Part shown: in pieces, positions 44,555-54,003 of the stretch
Position numbering within the stretch: the first letter of the stretch is position 1
Layout of the letters: each line of letters starts with the position of its first letter
Source of the DNA: MGIIb-O2 sp002494975
Lineage (GTDB): Archaea > Thermoplasmatota > Poseidoniia > Poseidoniales > Thalassarchaeaceae
Assembly (NCBI GenBank): GCA_028355015.1
Contig: JAOMRN010000005.1
Location: 1 to 64,000 of the forward strand
Direction: 5' to 3'
Length of the DNA: 64,000 nt
The notes under the pieces: generated by a model
Databases searched by the model: none
Told to the model about the DNA's origin: nothing
What the model saw: only the letters and a program-made list of their open reading frames with translations
Program-made: the position numbers and the translations under genes

Positions 44555-46224
44555 ATTTTTGTTTTCGCCCAATCACTTAGTTTTTCACGCTCGATTTTTG
44601 CTTCATGGCCAGAATCAACAGGGAATTCATTATCATATTGAATAAATATAAAATCAGAATCAATATTGAAAACCTTGCATAATTTTGGAATTTTTTGCCT
44701 TAATTTCGCCTCTAGTATAATCCAATTTTGTTCCTGTTTTTCTACAACGATTACAGGTTTCAAATTACTTGGGCCATTGACCAGTGCTGTACGTATATTC
44801 AAACTAGAATCTAAGAACTGTTCGACTTGCTTTGTATATAGGGTGTTCCCATCTATTAATCGAACTTTGTGGGCCTTTCTTCCGACTAACCAAATCCTAT
44901 CTAATTCATCTTTGTATCCCAAATCTCCAGTTCTATGCCATGAATTTTTGTTTAGTACATCTGTAGCCCAAGAAATAGAACCTCCAAATTTAGTTTCATC
45001 CTCTCCTATGAGGTTTGAATAAACAGCAGATCCTTGGACTGAAATCTCTCCCAATGATGAGACTCCAGTTCCAGATACTTCTACTGCTGAAGAGCTGTCG
45101 AATAGTCCAGAATCATCTTCAAATGTCAGAATCTTAATTCTAATGTCATCTACTGCTCTACCTACACAAATTCCTCCTCCAGAATTCGTTTCAGATTCGG
45201 TATCAATTATCATTTTAGTTTGAACTTGGCATAAAGGAAACCCTTCAGTAGCTCCATAAACCAGATGAAACCCTCCATCAGCAGGTCGATGTTTTGAAAA
45301 ATGTGGTTCTATTAACTGAACTATCTTTGCAGATACTGACTCCCCACCTACATAAAGACGTTTTAGTGATGGTAAAATAGGCGTATTTTGACATTTATCA
45401 TTAGTCCGTAAGTCTAAGAATTTGGCTAAATTAATAGCAGAAGGTGGTGATAAAAATGCACTTGATGCCTTCCATTGATTTATTTCATCAACAATATTCT
45501 GGCCTGTTGTTTGTCGAGGTTTTGAGGTATTCACAATAGAAGTAATACCAAGAAGTGGATGAACAATTAAGGTTCCAGAACGACCAAAAAAAACTTCCTC
45601 TTTATTCATTCCTTGAGATTTCAGAAGTCTTAGATGTGCATGAAGCATTCCATGGTTGTAAACTACCCCTTTTGCAGGTCCTGTTGTTCCTGTAGTATAC
45701 TTGACGAATGCTGGGGTCTCCTCCCAGTTTTTTCCATCTTCGAGATTAAATATAGAATCATTATTTGTATTTGTATAATAAGATTTTAGATGTTTCATAT
45801 TTATCGACATATCACACTTTCTACTAAATCTTAGAATCCAACTGATGAATAAGGATTTTCTAAATCCTATTATTCCTCTGGGTTTAGCACGATTTAGTAT
45901 GGCCCTTAATTGTCTTCTATCATAGCTATTTTTCAAGTTCAAATTTGGGATTAGTAGCGGAACTGATCCTGATTTTATCATTCCATAAAGTAGTATTATA
46001 AAGTCGATATTTGGTCTAATTATCACTAAGGTAATGAGTCCATGATGGAATCCTCTTTGAGAAAGATAATTCGCTACTTTACTACTTTTTTTATCCAAAT
46101 CACTATACGAAATTTCATCATAAGAGATTTCATTCGAATCCTTTTTTCGGAAAGCAAATGCTATCTTATCTGGATGTTCTTCTACTCTCTGAGAAAGAGT
46201 AGCCAGGATATTCTTAACACTCAT
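44530..46224 (-). CDS. AMP-dependent ligase, OleC-like fatty acyl synthetase
   Basis: A 564-residue adenylate-forming enzyme. The AMP loop is YTTGTTGPAKGVVYNHG, the A5-type motif is YGATEGFPLCQ, and RTGDLGYKDELDRIWLVGRKAHKV and the C-terminal lysine region are present. The GPAKGVVYNHGML and GATEGFP blocks fit the OleC/fatty-acid ligase branch, whose members form beta-lactones in long-chain olefin synthesis or acyl-AMPs. No OleA, OleB or OleD is nearby, so the olefin role is unproven. It overlaps the exporter gene tail to tail. Confidence 0.6.
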   Translation of the reverse strand: MSVKNILATLSQRVEEHPDKIAFAFRKKDSNEISYDEISYSDLDKKSSKVANYLSQRGFHHGLITLVIIRPNIDFIILLYGMIKSGSVPLLIPNLNLKNSYDRRQLRAILNRAKPRGIIGFRKSLFISWILRFSRKCDMSINMKHLKSYYTNTNNDSIFNLEDGKNWEETPAFVKYTTGTTGPAKGVVYNHGMLHAHLRLLKSQGMNKEEVFFGRSGTLIVHPLLGITSIVNTSKPRQTTGQNIVDEINQWKASSAFLSPPSAINLAKFLDLRTNDKCQNTPILPSLKRLYVGGESVSAKIVQLIEPHFSKHRPADGGFHLVYGATEGFPLCQVQTKMIIDTESETNSGGGICVGRAVDDIRIKILTFEDDSGLFDSSSAVEVSGTGVSSLGEISVQGSAVYSNLIGEDETKFGGSISWATDVLNKNSWHRTGDLGYKDELDRIWLVGRKAHKVRLIDGNTLYTKQVEQFLDSSLNIRTALVNGPSNLKPVIVVEKQEQNWIILEAKLRQKIPKLCKVFNIDSDFIFIQYDNEFPVDSGHEAKIEREKLSDWAKTKIHIKNRKV

Positions 46225-46293
46225 CTCCTCATGATTATGGTAGTTTAATTAATAAGGTATTCTCCGTTTCTATCATAAATCTATATTAACTAT

Positions 46294-47664
46294 TCAGAGA
46301 ATAGTTATATTCGAGTTTTTATCTAATATATTCTTTTTTTTTCTGCTTGCTAGCGCCGCTGTGATTAATGTTATTAGATTGATTAATAGTGATGGTGCAG
46401 GTAAGAAACCCTCATTGCTAGTTGTAATTTTTATCACTGAATTATTAATTGACTCATCAACCCATTGAGCGGAATCAATTACTCTTTTCTGATAGTGAAT
46501 ACTCCAGACACCGTCATCGACCAAACTTAGATTATTAGAATCGAGAATTACGATTGATTCATTGGTTGCATTAACTCCGAAAGTTTCCGAATGCCACAAT
46601 AATTCTCCATTTTTATCTGAATAGTGAAACGTAGCATTAGAAGTACTCGCTTGGCCAAGATTAACTACATATGCCTCTAATAGGCTATTTCTAATCTTGA
46701 GATCTTCTATTACAAGACGGGCTCGCCAATACCATATATTTTCTATTAGATATTTCATCACATCCAATTCTTCACCCAATCTATCAGAGAGTGCTTCTAC
46801 TGTTCCTAGAAGGAATTGCTCATCATCTGTTTCGAAAGTAAAAGTTGGGTAACCCATCACGCCGTAGCCGTAATCTCGACTAGTTCCACAGTTTGGATAG
46901 AGTCCTTGATTTGCGTTTTGAATAGGTATCTCGGATATGTTAGAGTTCACATCATCTCTGATGAAATGGAACATCTCCCAGTCTGATGGCTGTTGAGGCC
47001 ATTTCCCCCAGGGGTAAAGCATAATCCATACTCCCGTATGCATAGTCACATACAAATCTGCATGAGGGACAACTTCATTCATATAAATCGAATTCGCTAG
47101 AGTCTCGGATTCACTGAATGCGCTACTTCCCGGTTGGGTTGAATCGCAAGTATTCCAGTAATGGCCGTAGTTCCTATTCAAGTCTACTTGATTTATATTC
47201 CATCTAGTGTCTAAATCATTACCATCAGCATTCAGCATTATTAGAATATGTAATTCTGTAGTCCCCAAAATCTCAATTACATCCTGATTCCCATCTACCC
47301 ATCCTTCAATATAATATTCTGCTGTAAGGAATGCAAGTTCCGTACCTAAGTGCTCATTTCCATGATGGCCTCCATCGATATATACGACCTCTTTTATCTC
47401 ACCATTGGGTTTTGTATCTTGACTCCAGTCAGAAATTTGTAACATCCAGAGATTTCGCCCCATCTCTGTTTGACCTACTGAGAGTAAATTAACAATTTCT
47501 GGATTATTATCAGCCCACTCATTAAGATCTAGAGTTAGAGTTGCATATGTATGATACCAATGTTCCTGAATAATATCTGGTTGCCCTACTTGTGCTGTAG
47601 CAATAGGGGACGCCGAAGTAAGCATTAACGAGGTCAAGACGATGACTACCAAGAAGCGACCCAT
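46294..47664 (-). CDS. Secreted M14 zinc carboxypeptidase
   Basis: A 456-residue peptidase with a signal peptide (VVIVLTSLMLTSASPIATAQ) and a C-terminal hydrophobic segment (SLLINLITLITAALA) before a lysine-rich end. Zinc ligands are in GGHHGNEHLG (HxxE). LNADGNDLDTRWNINQVDLNRNYGHYWN carries the substrate-binding Asn-Arg, and FTFETDDE holds the catalytic glutamate. A beta-rich domain follows. It probably trims exogenous peptides with the window's other surface peptidases. Confidence 0.88.
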   Translation of the reverse strand: MGRFLVVIVLTSLMLTSASPIATAQVGQPDIIQEHWYHTYATLTLDLNEWADNNPEIVNLLSVGQTEMGRNLWMLQISDWSQDTKPNGEIKEVVYIDGGHHGNEHLGTELAFLTAEYYIEGWVDGNQDVIEILGTTELHILIMLNADGNDLDTRWNINQVDLNRNYGHYWNTCDSTQPGSSAFSESETLANSIYMNEVVPHADLYVTMHTGVWIMLYPWGKWPQQPSDWEMFHFIRDDVNSNISEIPIQNANQGLYPNCGTSRDYGYGVMGYPTFTFETDDEQFLLGTVEALSDRLGEELDVMKYLIENIWYWRARLVIEDLKIRNSLLEAYVVNLGQASTSNATFHYSDKNGELLWHSETFGVNATNESIVILDSNNLSLVDDGVWSIHYQKRVIDSAQWVDESINNSVIKITTSNEGFLPAPSLLINLITLITAALASRKKKNILDKNSNITIL

Positions 47665-47724
47665 GCATTGCTGTAGGGGTTCCTGCCTAGAATCATTTGC
47701 ATCCCATAGTTGTTTTTTTTCACC

Positions 47725-48627
47725 TTAACCAATTAGATTAGGGAATATTTTTGGTGTATTTTCTCTATATTCTTGATACTCAGATACGTCTCCCCATTTT
47801 TCGTTTGCCCTTTTCTCCAGTATAGGTACACCACTTATATTGACGAGTAAAAAGTATACAAATATAGGTGAAATCCATGCTACTTTTTCTAATCCTGTAA
47901 AGCAAGATATGCCGAAAAATGATATCCCAGTCCATAGAAGTATTTCACCCAAATAATTAGGATGTCGGGTTCGTGACCATAGCCCTTCAGATATCCATTT
48001 TCCTTTGTTTTCCGGCTTTGAGTTGAATTGTGTTTTCTGATTATCTGCAACGACTTCGATTCCAAATCCAATACACCAAACAAATATTCCAATATAGTCC
48101 CAAATTCCTATTGGGGGAGCAGGTGTAGATTGACTGTTGATTACTATAACCGCGGACAAAGTTAAGAATACCCAAAGTCCTTGAAGAGTCCAAGGTACTA
48201 AGAATCGAATAGAAGATGTTTTCAAATCATCAAAACGTCCATCTTTCCCTGATCGATGAATACGTCGGTACAGGAAAAATGAGAGTCTTAAAGACCAAAT
48301 TATAACAAAAATACTTACAATCCATTCTCTGATACTGGGAGATTCTGCTTCTGAACCTACCCATAAACTGAAAACAACAACTGAGATATATGTGAATCCC
48401 CCAATAATATCATAGAAACGTTCAGTTTTCTTGATAGAAGCAGGAATCCATCCAATCAACTGAATCCCTATTGAGAGAATTGCGCAGTAAATTATTGCTG
48501 AGTAACCATAAAGCTCAACTGAATTTTCTTGTACAGCGCTAACAATCAAAACAATAATCAGAGTCGTAACGGCAACTACTATTGTCGTCAAACGAATATC
48601 TTGGAGACTTGAACTCATTGTCATCAT
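47725..48627 (-). CDS. DUF1295 / steroid-5-alpha-reductase-like membrane protein
   Basis: A 300-residue protein with seven or so membrane helices and the family signature WISEGLWSRTRHPNYLGEILLWTG, shared with isoprenylcysteine methyltransferases and steroid reductases of the ER type. The FYDIIGGFTY and RIHRSGKDGRFD segments are typical of the DUF1295 group. It is presumably a lipid-modifying enzyme using a nicotinamide cofactor, but the reaction is unknown. Confidence 0.82.
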   Translation of the reverse strand: MMTMSSSLQDIRLTTIVVAVTTLIIVLIVSAVQENSVELYGYSAIIYCAILSIGIQLIGWIPASIKKTERFYDIIGGFTYISVVVFSLWVGSEAESPSIREWIVSIFVIIWSLRLSFFLYRRIHRSGKDGRFDDLKTSSIRFLVPWTLQGLWVFLTLSAVIVINSQSTPAPPIGIWDYIGIFVWCIGFGIEVVADNQKTQFNSKPENKGKWISEGLWSRTRHPNYLGEILLWTGISFFGISCFTGLEKVAWISPIFVYFLLVNISGVPILEKRANEKWGDVSEYQEYRENTPKIFPNLIG

Positions 48628-48656
48628 CCTATCTAAAGTGATTTTGTTAATAATTA

Positions 48657-48914
48657 TTAGTTTGGATTTTCCACAAGAAAATCTATGAATTCTTTGACTT
48701 CTTGATATTTATCATCAGGAATTTCTTTGTATGACTGTCCGAATTTACTTTTTACACATATTGCAACATGAGCATAGGGATTTCTTCCTTTTGGATGATT
48801 TCTTGAATTGGGTAATTTCCCTACTAATTTGTCTCCCGCCTCTTGGATATATGTCCATATTTTCTTAGAATTATTTTCATCCATGTATTTTTCTATCTCC
48901 GATAATATCTTCAC
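48657..48914 (-). CDS. Small hypothetical protein
   Basis: An 85-residue basic, soluble protein. The C-terminal half (HVAICVKSKFGQSYKEIPDDKYQEVKEFIDF) faintly recalls the C-terminal domain of phage antirepressors, but there is no firm family match. It lies between the DUF1295 gene (30 bases upstream of that start, same strand) and the PKD protein. The composition matches its neighbours. Confidence 0.45.
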   Translation of the reverse strand: MKILSEIEKYMDENNSKKIWTYIQEAGDKLVGKLPNSRNHPKGRNPYAHVAICVKSKFGQSYKEIPDDKYQEVKEFIDFLVENPN

Positions 48915-48972
48915 AATATCAATTTGTTTACTAACTTTACCAATAACTAAGTTTTAGTAAAAAATATTGAGA

Positions 48973-49764
48973 TTATTGTATTGGAGCAGTCATACTCCAA
49001 GTCGTACTTGGTTTATGCCAATCTCTTAATTGATCAGTTTCTAGACGTATCTGCAAGCCTTCGCCTTCCTCTACATTTAAATCTGAGATTTCAAACTGAA
49101 CATTTTTTTCATTTGTTCTAAATGTCCCATCAAAAATTATATTCTGATTTATTATGGCTCCGTCCTTTGTATATTCAATAATCACACGAAGATGACATTC
49201 TTGAAGTGGATTTCGTAGTGTACATGATTCACTACTCCCATCATGCTCCACTGTTACAATGCCTTCGAAGGATAACAGTCCTTGAGGGGGTATCAAATCT
49301 ACAATAGTTGATTTAGCAGTTGGAGCACATGCGCATTCCATATTATCTGATTCCACATAGCCAATCATTTCAACTGTAACTTCTAGTGTTGATAATTCAA
49401 CTTTTTTAGATGAAGTCGATGTAGCAGTTACCGTATAATATCCAGGGTCATCATAGGTGTGCGATACCTCTTGACCAGTAGCGGAATTTCCATCTCCAAA
49501 ATCCCAAAAGATAATTCCATTCGAATTTTGACTCTCAAAAATAAATTCATGTAATTTAGCAAAAATAACTTCTTCCTCATCATTATCCCCTTCATCAACC
49601 TCTATTAGTGTGTATTCATTAACTCCATATACAGCCGGCGCCTCTATAGAAAATTGTTGGTTTGAAGAGGTTCCTACTGTTGAAAAAGTAGCAACAAGTG
49701 CTCCTCCAGTAGCTGTGAATAATACTAACAATACAAGACTAAGGGTTGAAATAATTATCTTCAT
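48973..49764 (-). CDS. Secreted PKD-domain protein
   Basis: About 263 residues from MKIIISTLSLVLL; the frame extends to 49851. An N-terminal hydrophobic segment (signal anchor, with ATGGALVATFSTV) precedes a PKD domain marked by IIFWDFGDGNSATGQEVSHTYDDPGYYTVT. A second beta-domain has cysteine pairs (ECACAP; ESCTLRNPLQEC) that probably form disulfides. Such proteins act at the cell surface or in pili-like assemblies. No enzyme motif is seen. Confidence 0.6.
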   Translation of the reverse strand: MKIIISTLSLVLLVLFTATGGALVATFSTVGTSSNQQFSIEAPAVYGVNEYTLIEVDEGDNDEEEVIFAKLHEFIFESQNSNGIIFWDFGDGNSATGQEVSHTYDDPGYYTVTATSTSSKKVELSTLEVTVEMIGYVESDNMECACAPTAKSTIVDLIPPQGLLSFEGIVTVEHDGSSESCTLRNPLQECHLRVIIEYTKDGAIINQNIIFDGTFRTNEKNVQFEISDLNVEEGEGLQIRLETDQLRDWHKPSTTWSMTAPIQ

Positions 49765-49905
49765 GATTTTCGTGTAGTATCCGTACTTATCAACATCTGT
49801 TTCAATTACATGGATTTTATAGTTAAATATTTTGTGTACACTATCTATCACTTAGAATAAGGCTGTAGGAGAATTACTTATTTAGTTCGGAGTCTTAGGA
49901 CGGAT

Positions 49906-52047
49906 ATGAAAAAAATTGCAGTTATCCTAACTCTTATATTTTTGACATCATTAATTTCAGGTTGTACTGGTAATGATTCAAGTACTGAGAAAGACGAAAG
50001 AATTTCTGAATTAGAATCTGAGTTATCAAATATAACTACTGAAGCAGAGGAACTTGCTGTAAATAATAATATCTTGCAACTAGCACTCATGGAAGCTCAG
50101 TCATCATTAGATATTTTAAATGAAGATTATTCGAATCTATCATCTCAACTCGCCGTCTCAGAGTGGCATAAGAGTAATCTTACTTTCTCATTATCAGAAG
50201 CAATGGAATTATTGAATAATAGTGAAAATATTGAACTTATTTCATCATTAGAAACTCAAATTATAAATTTAACCTCGGAGCTTAATGAGACCATTGTTGT
50301 AATTATGGAATTAAATAGCCAAATTTTATTCCAGCAAGAACAAATAGATGAGTTAACAACAACAGTTACTGCCCTAGAAAGCACTATTAGTTCTCTTTCC
50401 TATAATATTCGTGAAAAAATTAGTAGCTGTCCGCTAGACAATCAAGGCAATGAAATCGCAGTTGGATTTGATGATGGTGACGGCGAATTAGTTGGTACCG
50501 AAGTGATCTACACTATAGGTGAATGTCCAGGTAATAGTGGCACAGTATCAAATATCCAAAACAATTCTGGAGGATACGGTAATGGAGATATGGTAACTAT
50601 GGGTGGTAACTTGTATTTCGCAGCAGATGACGGGATACATGGATGGGAATTATGGCGTAGTGATGGAACAGTTGCAGGCACAAGTATGGTTATAGATCTA
50701 AGAGATGGAGATAATGGGGGTTCGATGGTAGTTTATTGCTGGAATAGTAATACTTGTCACTATCCAGAAATTGTTGCAGGTAATGATAAAATTTTCTTTA
50801 CCGGCTTCAATGGTGAGCCAGGTACAGAAACCGCAGTCGAAGTTTTCGTGAGTGATGGTACCGAAGCAGGTACTAATATGGCTAAGCGACATTGGTGGAA
50901 CTGGGATGTAGCTACGACTTCAGAAGAGGGTTGGAATTATTATCCTGGGCCTAGAAATCTATTGATTATTCCTGGTAATGGGTTTATTCCTGATAGAGTG
51001 GTTTACACAGCTCTTGATGTCCAGGGTGGTCAGGAGAATGGCGCTCACCCTCCTATTGGAGAAGAATTATGGATTTCTGATGGGACTGAACTAGGGACGA
51101 CAATGTTGGCTAATATTCAACCAGAAGATGAATCTTGGGAATCAGATGGCACAACTTATTGCTGTGGGGATTTCCAGGGAGGCGCTCCTTTGAATCTTCT
51201 AAAGAAAGGAAATGCAATATGGTTTACCGCTAATTCTTTAGATTATGGGAGAGAATTATACCGTTATGACTTAGCTGCTATAGGAGGGGGGCTATTTCTA
51301 GTCAGCGATATTCTGACTGGAAGTGAAAGTAGTAATCCAGAACATCTAACTGCAGGGGGCAATGGAGCTTATTTCTCTGCATTTGAGGAAGGTACCGGGA
51401 GAGAACTCTACCACAGCAGTGGAGATGCATTTTCAACATTTTTATTGAAAGATATTTGGCCTGGTATGAATAACAGTAGCGATCCTATGCAACTAACAAA
51501 ATTTGGAAACTATTTGGTATTTACAGCAGATGATGGTCAGAATGGTCGCGAATTATGGATAACAGATAAAACCGAGCAAGGAACTTATATGGTTAAAAAT
51601 ATCAATACTAATGGTTCAAGTGATCCATATCAACTTCATGTATTAGATGGGATTTTATATTTCACTGCAGAAGATGAAAATCATGGTAGAGAACTATGGA
51701 AGAGTGACGGTACTGAAGTTGGTACAACCATAGTTAAGGACATCAATCCAGGGAATAATAGTAGCTATTATTGGGTAGAAGATTTTATCACAGGAGATTT
51801 ATTCATAATTCATCAGGGAGAATTATATTTCGGCTGTGATGACGGTACCCATGGTGTTGAAGTTTGTAGGAGTGATGGAACTTCTGAAGGCACAACATTA
51901 GCAGTTGATGCAACTCCTGGTGAAAATAGTAGTTGGCCTTTACATTTGACAAGTATGGGAGAGAAGGTATTTTTCACCGCTTATAATGATGAACAGGGTC
52001 GACAACTTTGGTATCTCTGGGATAACCCTGGACCAGTTATTGGGTAA
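49906..52047 (+). CDS. Surface lipoprotein with coiled coil and ELWxxDGT repeats
   Basis: A 713-residue protein. The lipobox LISGC at about residue 22 is followed by an acidic linker and a long heptad-rich coiled coil (about residues 25-165). The rest is built of beta-propeller-like ELWxxDGT repeats (ELWRSDGTVAGT, ELWISDGTELGT, ELWKSDGTEVGT, EVCRSDGTSEGT and variants), each spaced about 50-60 residues and alternating with FTADDGxxGRELW strands. It is probably surface-attached and adhesive or sugar-binding. The function is unproven. Confidence 0.78.
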   Translation: MKKIAVILTLIFLTSLISGCTGNDSSTEKDERISELESELSNITTEAEELAVNNNILQLALMEAQSSLDILNEDYSNLSSQLAVSEWHKSNLTFSLSEAMELLNNSENIELISSLETQIINLTSELNETIVVIMELNSQILFQQEQIDELTTTVTALESTISSLSYNIREKISSCPLDNQGNEIAVGFDDGDGELVGTEVIYTIGECPGNSGTVSNIQNNSGGYGNGDMVTMGGNLYFAADDGIHGWELWRSDGTVAGTSMVIDLRDGDNGGSMVVYCWNSNTCHYPEIVAGNDKIFFTGFNGEPGTETAVEVFVSDGTEAGTNMAKRHWWNWDVATTSEEGWNYYPGPRNLLIIPGNGFIPDRVVYTALDVQGGQENGAHPPIGEELWISDGTELGTTMLANIQPEDESWESDGTTYCCGDFQGGAPLNLLKKGNAIWFTANSLDYGRELYRYDLAAIGGGLFLVSDILTGSESSNPEHLTAGGNGAYFSAFEEGTGRELYHSSGDAFSTFLLKDIWPGMNNSSDPMQLTKFGNYLVFTADDGQNGRELWITDKTEQGTYMVKNINTNGSSDPYQLHVLDGILYFTAEDENHGRELWKSDGTEVGTTIVKDINPGNNSSYYWVEDFITGDLFIIHQGELYFGCDDGTHGVEVCRSDGTSEGTTLAVDATPGENSSWPLHLTSMGEKVFFTAYNDEQGRQLWYLWDNPGPVIG

Positions 52048-52102
52048 TTCAGTTTTCTGTTTAAAGCATCAGAATAATATACTTCCTAGTTTATGTAAAA
52101 AT

Positions 52103-52480
52103 ATGGAACCTACACTAGCAATGCAAATAGTAGGTGGCGTAGCGCTACTTATCGGACTGAAAATGAATTTTGACCCCGTTGGATTCAATAAAGATATCTT
52201 TGGGGACGTTGAAGGGGTTGACAGTAATCTGATGTCAGCTAGCAGGATGGCTATCGGAGGAGGAATTCTGGGTTTGGGGCTAATCAATTTATATTGTAGC
52301 CTCAATGTAGATGATACCGCGGCCAAAACTATCTTGACAGGTACAGCAATCGGTCTGTCAGCTTTTTTCCTAACAATTGCAGGTGCAAAATTCAGAGGCT
52401 ACACGGATAGTATACCAACTCTTCCAATGATCGTACTACCGTCTATGGTAGTATTATGCCTTTACTCAGCGTTGATGTAA
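52103..52480 (+). CDS. Four-helix membrane protein, unknown
   Basis: About 125 residues starting MEPTLAMQIVGGVALLIG; an upstream extension to 51986 would overlap the preceding gene. Four hydrophobic helices are visible, with a conserved-looking SRMAIGGGILGLG turn after the first external loop. It resembles small DUF4345-like membrane proteins in size and layout, but no firm match can be made. It is 55 bases downstream of the ELWxxDGT protein. Confidence 0.5.
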   Translation: MEPTLAMQIVGGVALLIGLKMNFDPVGFNKDIFGDVEGVDSNLMSASRMAIGGGILGLGLINLYCSLNVDDTAAKTILTGTAIGLSAFFLTIAGAKFRGYTDSIPTLPMIVLPSMVVLCLYSALM

Positions 52481-52501
52481 GGGTCTAGGATTTTCCTGCT
52501 A

Positions 52502-52630
52502 TCATGTATTGTTTCCACAACCACAACCTGTTTCTTCACAGGATGGTTGCACACTCTTTTCAGTTTTTTGCTGTTTTTTAGACAACATCTTTCTCACTTT
52601 CCCTAATCCCTTAATACTACGATTCGCCAT
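52502..52630 (-). CDS. 42-residue protein with cysteine-rich C-terminus
   Basis: A short frame, MANRSIKGLGKVRKMLSK, ending in SCEETGCGCGNNT. It is basic in the first 27 residues and carries three cysteines in a C-x5-C-x-C pattern. It lies 63 bases downstream of the alkB stop on the same strand, so it is probably co-transcribed. It is not a rubredoxin: rubredoxins need two CxxCG pairs. It may be a small metal-binding or redox protein. Confidence 0.45.
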   Translation of the reverse strand: MANRSIKGLGKVRKMLSKKQQKTEKSVQPSCEETGCGCGNNT

Positions 52631-52693
52631 GTTTGTTGGTAATTATTCTCATTAAATAATATTATGGTTCAATCCACTCAGTTAGTGTTGAGG

Positions 52694-53812
52694 CTAAGAG
52701 TAGTATTTTCTTTCATATTCGGTAGCAATATTATGGTCCCAGTATGCTAACTTTTCTGCCATTATTTTTTTGTACAAAAAAGGCGTTAGTAACACCAAAT
52801 ATAACATAGACAAATATCCGTAAGGCAATAACGGGGCATCTTTATGAATAGGATTTAGTTCCCAGAAATTTAATTTTGTAGATCGATGATGATCAGAATG
52901 CCTTGTTACATTACACAAGTAGATACTACTGAGAAAGTGGTTAGAGTTCCAAGAATGCCTCATTCCCACAGGTTTCCCCTTCTCGCGAACTAGTCCATAA
53001 TGCTCGATGTAATTGATGGCTTCCAAGTATAATTTTGCAATGATTGCACACAGAAGAAAGACAGCCATTCCAATTGGGCCACCAAAAATAAACGCCAATA
53101 ATGTAATTATTAAACTTCTTGAATATCCAATAATCATTCGATTATGTACACTCAAAAAATTATGTTTTCTTCGCTTTAGTCGTTCAGATTCAAGTCTCCA
53201 ACCACTTAGCTGTTCAAGGGTACTAGCTCGAATGATAAACAAATAGATATTTTCGCCTCTCTTAGCCGACGCAGGATCTTCTTCTAAACATACATCTTTG
53301 TGATGTCCATAGACATGTTCAATCGCGAAGGTACAATCCCATGAAAACGCCAGCATCCAATTCCCGATGAACATATCTATTTTGTTTTGTTTCCGATGTG
53401 TCAATTCATGACCAGGGACTGTACCAAGTATGCCGATTAGTAGCGTGGTTTGCAAAATAATGGAAACTTTGTCTAACGAAGTAAACGAATCAACTATTTG
53501 GACAAAATCAATATTCAACATGGAATATAACCATTCAATATACCAATTCGGTAACTCATTTGAAAAAATTGATATAACCAAGAAAATCAAGCAAAATAAT
53601 ATTGGTAAATTTATATAAATTGATAAATTTAAAAACACTGGGAAAGAAAATTGCTGAATTTCTTTGTCTCTAGGTAAAAGATAATCACCAATAAACAGAA
53701 ATAATGACCAAGCAATAAAAAAATATGTCGGATAACCCCCTCCCTTTAAAATAAAAAAGATAAATAAAATTCCGGTCAAAGAAGGAATATAATATTTCAA
53801 ATATTTCAGCAT
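52694..53812 (-). CDS. alkB: AlkB-type alkane 1-monooxygenase
   Basis: A 372-residue membrane di-iron hydroxylase with about six helices. All nine expected histidines are present: HELTH (H135, H139), EHVYGHH (H166, H170, H171), the diagnostic NYIEHYGL (H271) and RHSDHH (H305, H308, H309). GMRHSWNSNH also matches AlkB. The family oxidises the terminal carbon of medium-chain alkanes using rubredoxin electrons. No rubredoxin or reductase gene is in the window, so the partner lies elsewhere or differs. The gene is AT-rich, unlike its plus-strand neighbour. AlkB is mainly bacterial, so transfer is likely. Confidence 0.88.
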   Translation of the reverse strand: MLKYLKYYIPSLTGILFIFFILKGGGYPTYFFIAWSLFLFIGDYLLPRDKEIQQFSFPVFLNLSIYINLPILFCLIFLVISIFSNELPNWYIEWLYSMLNIDFVQIVDSFTSLDKVSIILQTTLLIGILGTVPGHELTHRKQNKIDMFIGNWMLAFSWDCTFAIEHVYGHHKDVCLEEDPASAKRGENIYLFIIRASTLEQLSGWRLESERLKRRKHNFLSVHNRMIIGYSRSLIITLLAFIFGGPIGMAVFLLCAIIAKLYLEAINYIEHYGLVREKGKPVGMRHSWNSNHFLSSIYLCNVTRHSDHHRSTKLNFWELNPIHKDAPLLPYGYLSMLYLVLLTPFLYKKIMAEKLAYWDHNIATEYERKYYS

Positions 53813-54003
53813 CTCTAATTTATTGCCAAGTAGGACTTACATTTTAATTGAACCCATGTATTGAGTTAATTTTTAGTCTTGTAGTAAAAAATATATTCTT
53901 AGGATATATCATCATGATTTTCTGTTAATAGAAAATATTGCACTCTTGTTCAATAACAACTGAGAATACTACATAATGAAAACCAAAGTGACTTCGCCCA
54001 ACC

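Noticed and set aside
48657..48914. Possible prophage remnant from faint antirepressor-like similarity
   Set aside because: No integrase, attachment sites or other phage genes nearby; the similarity is too weak.
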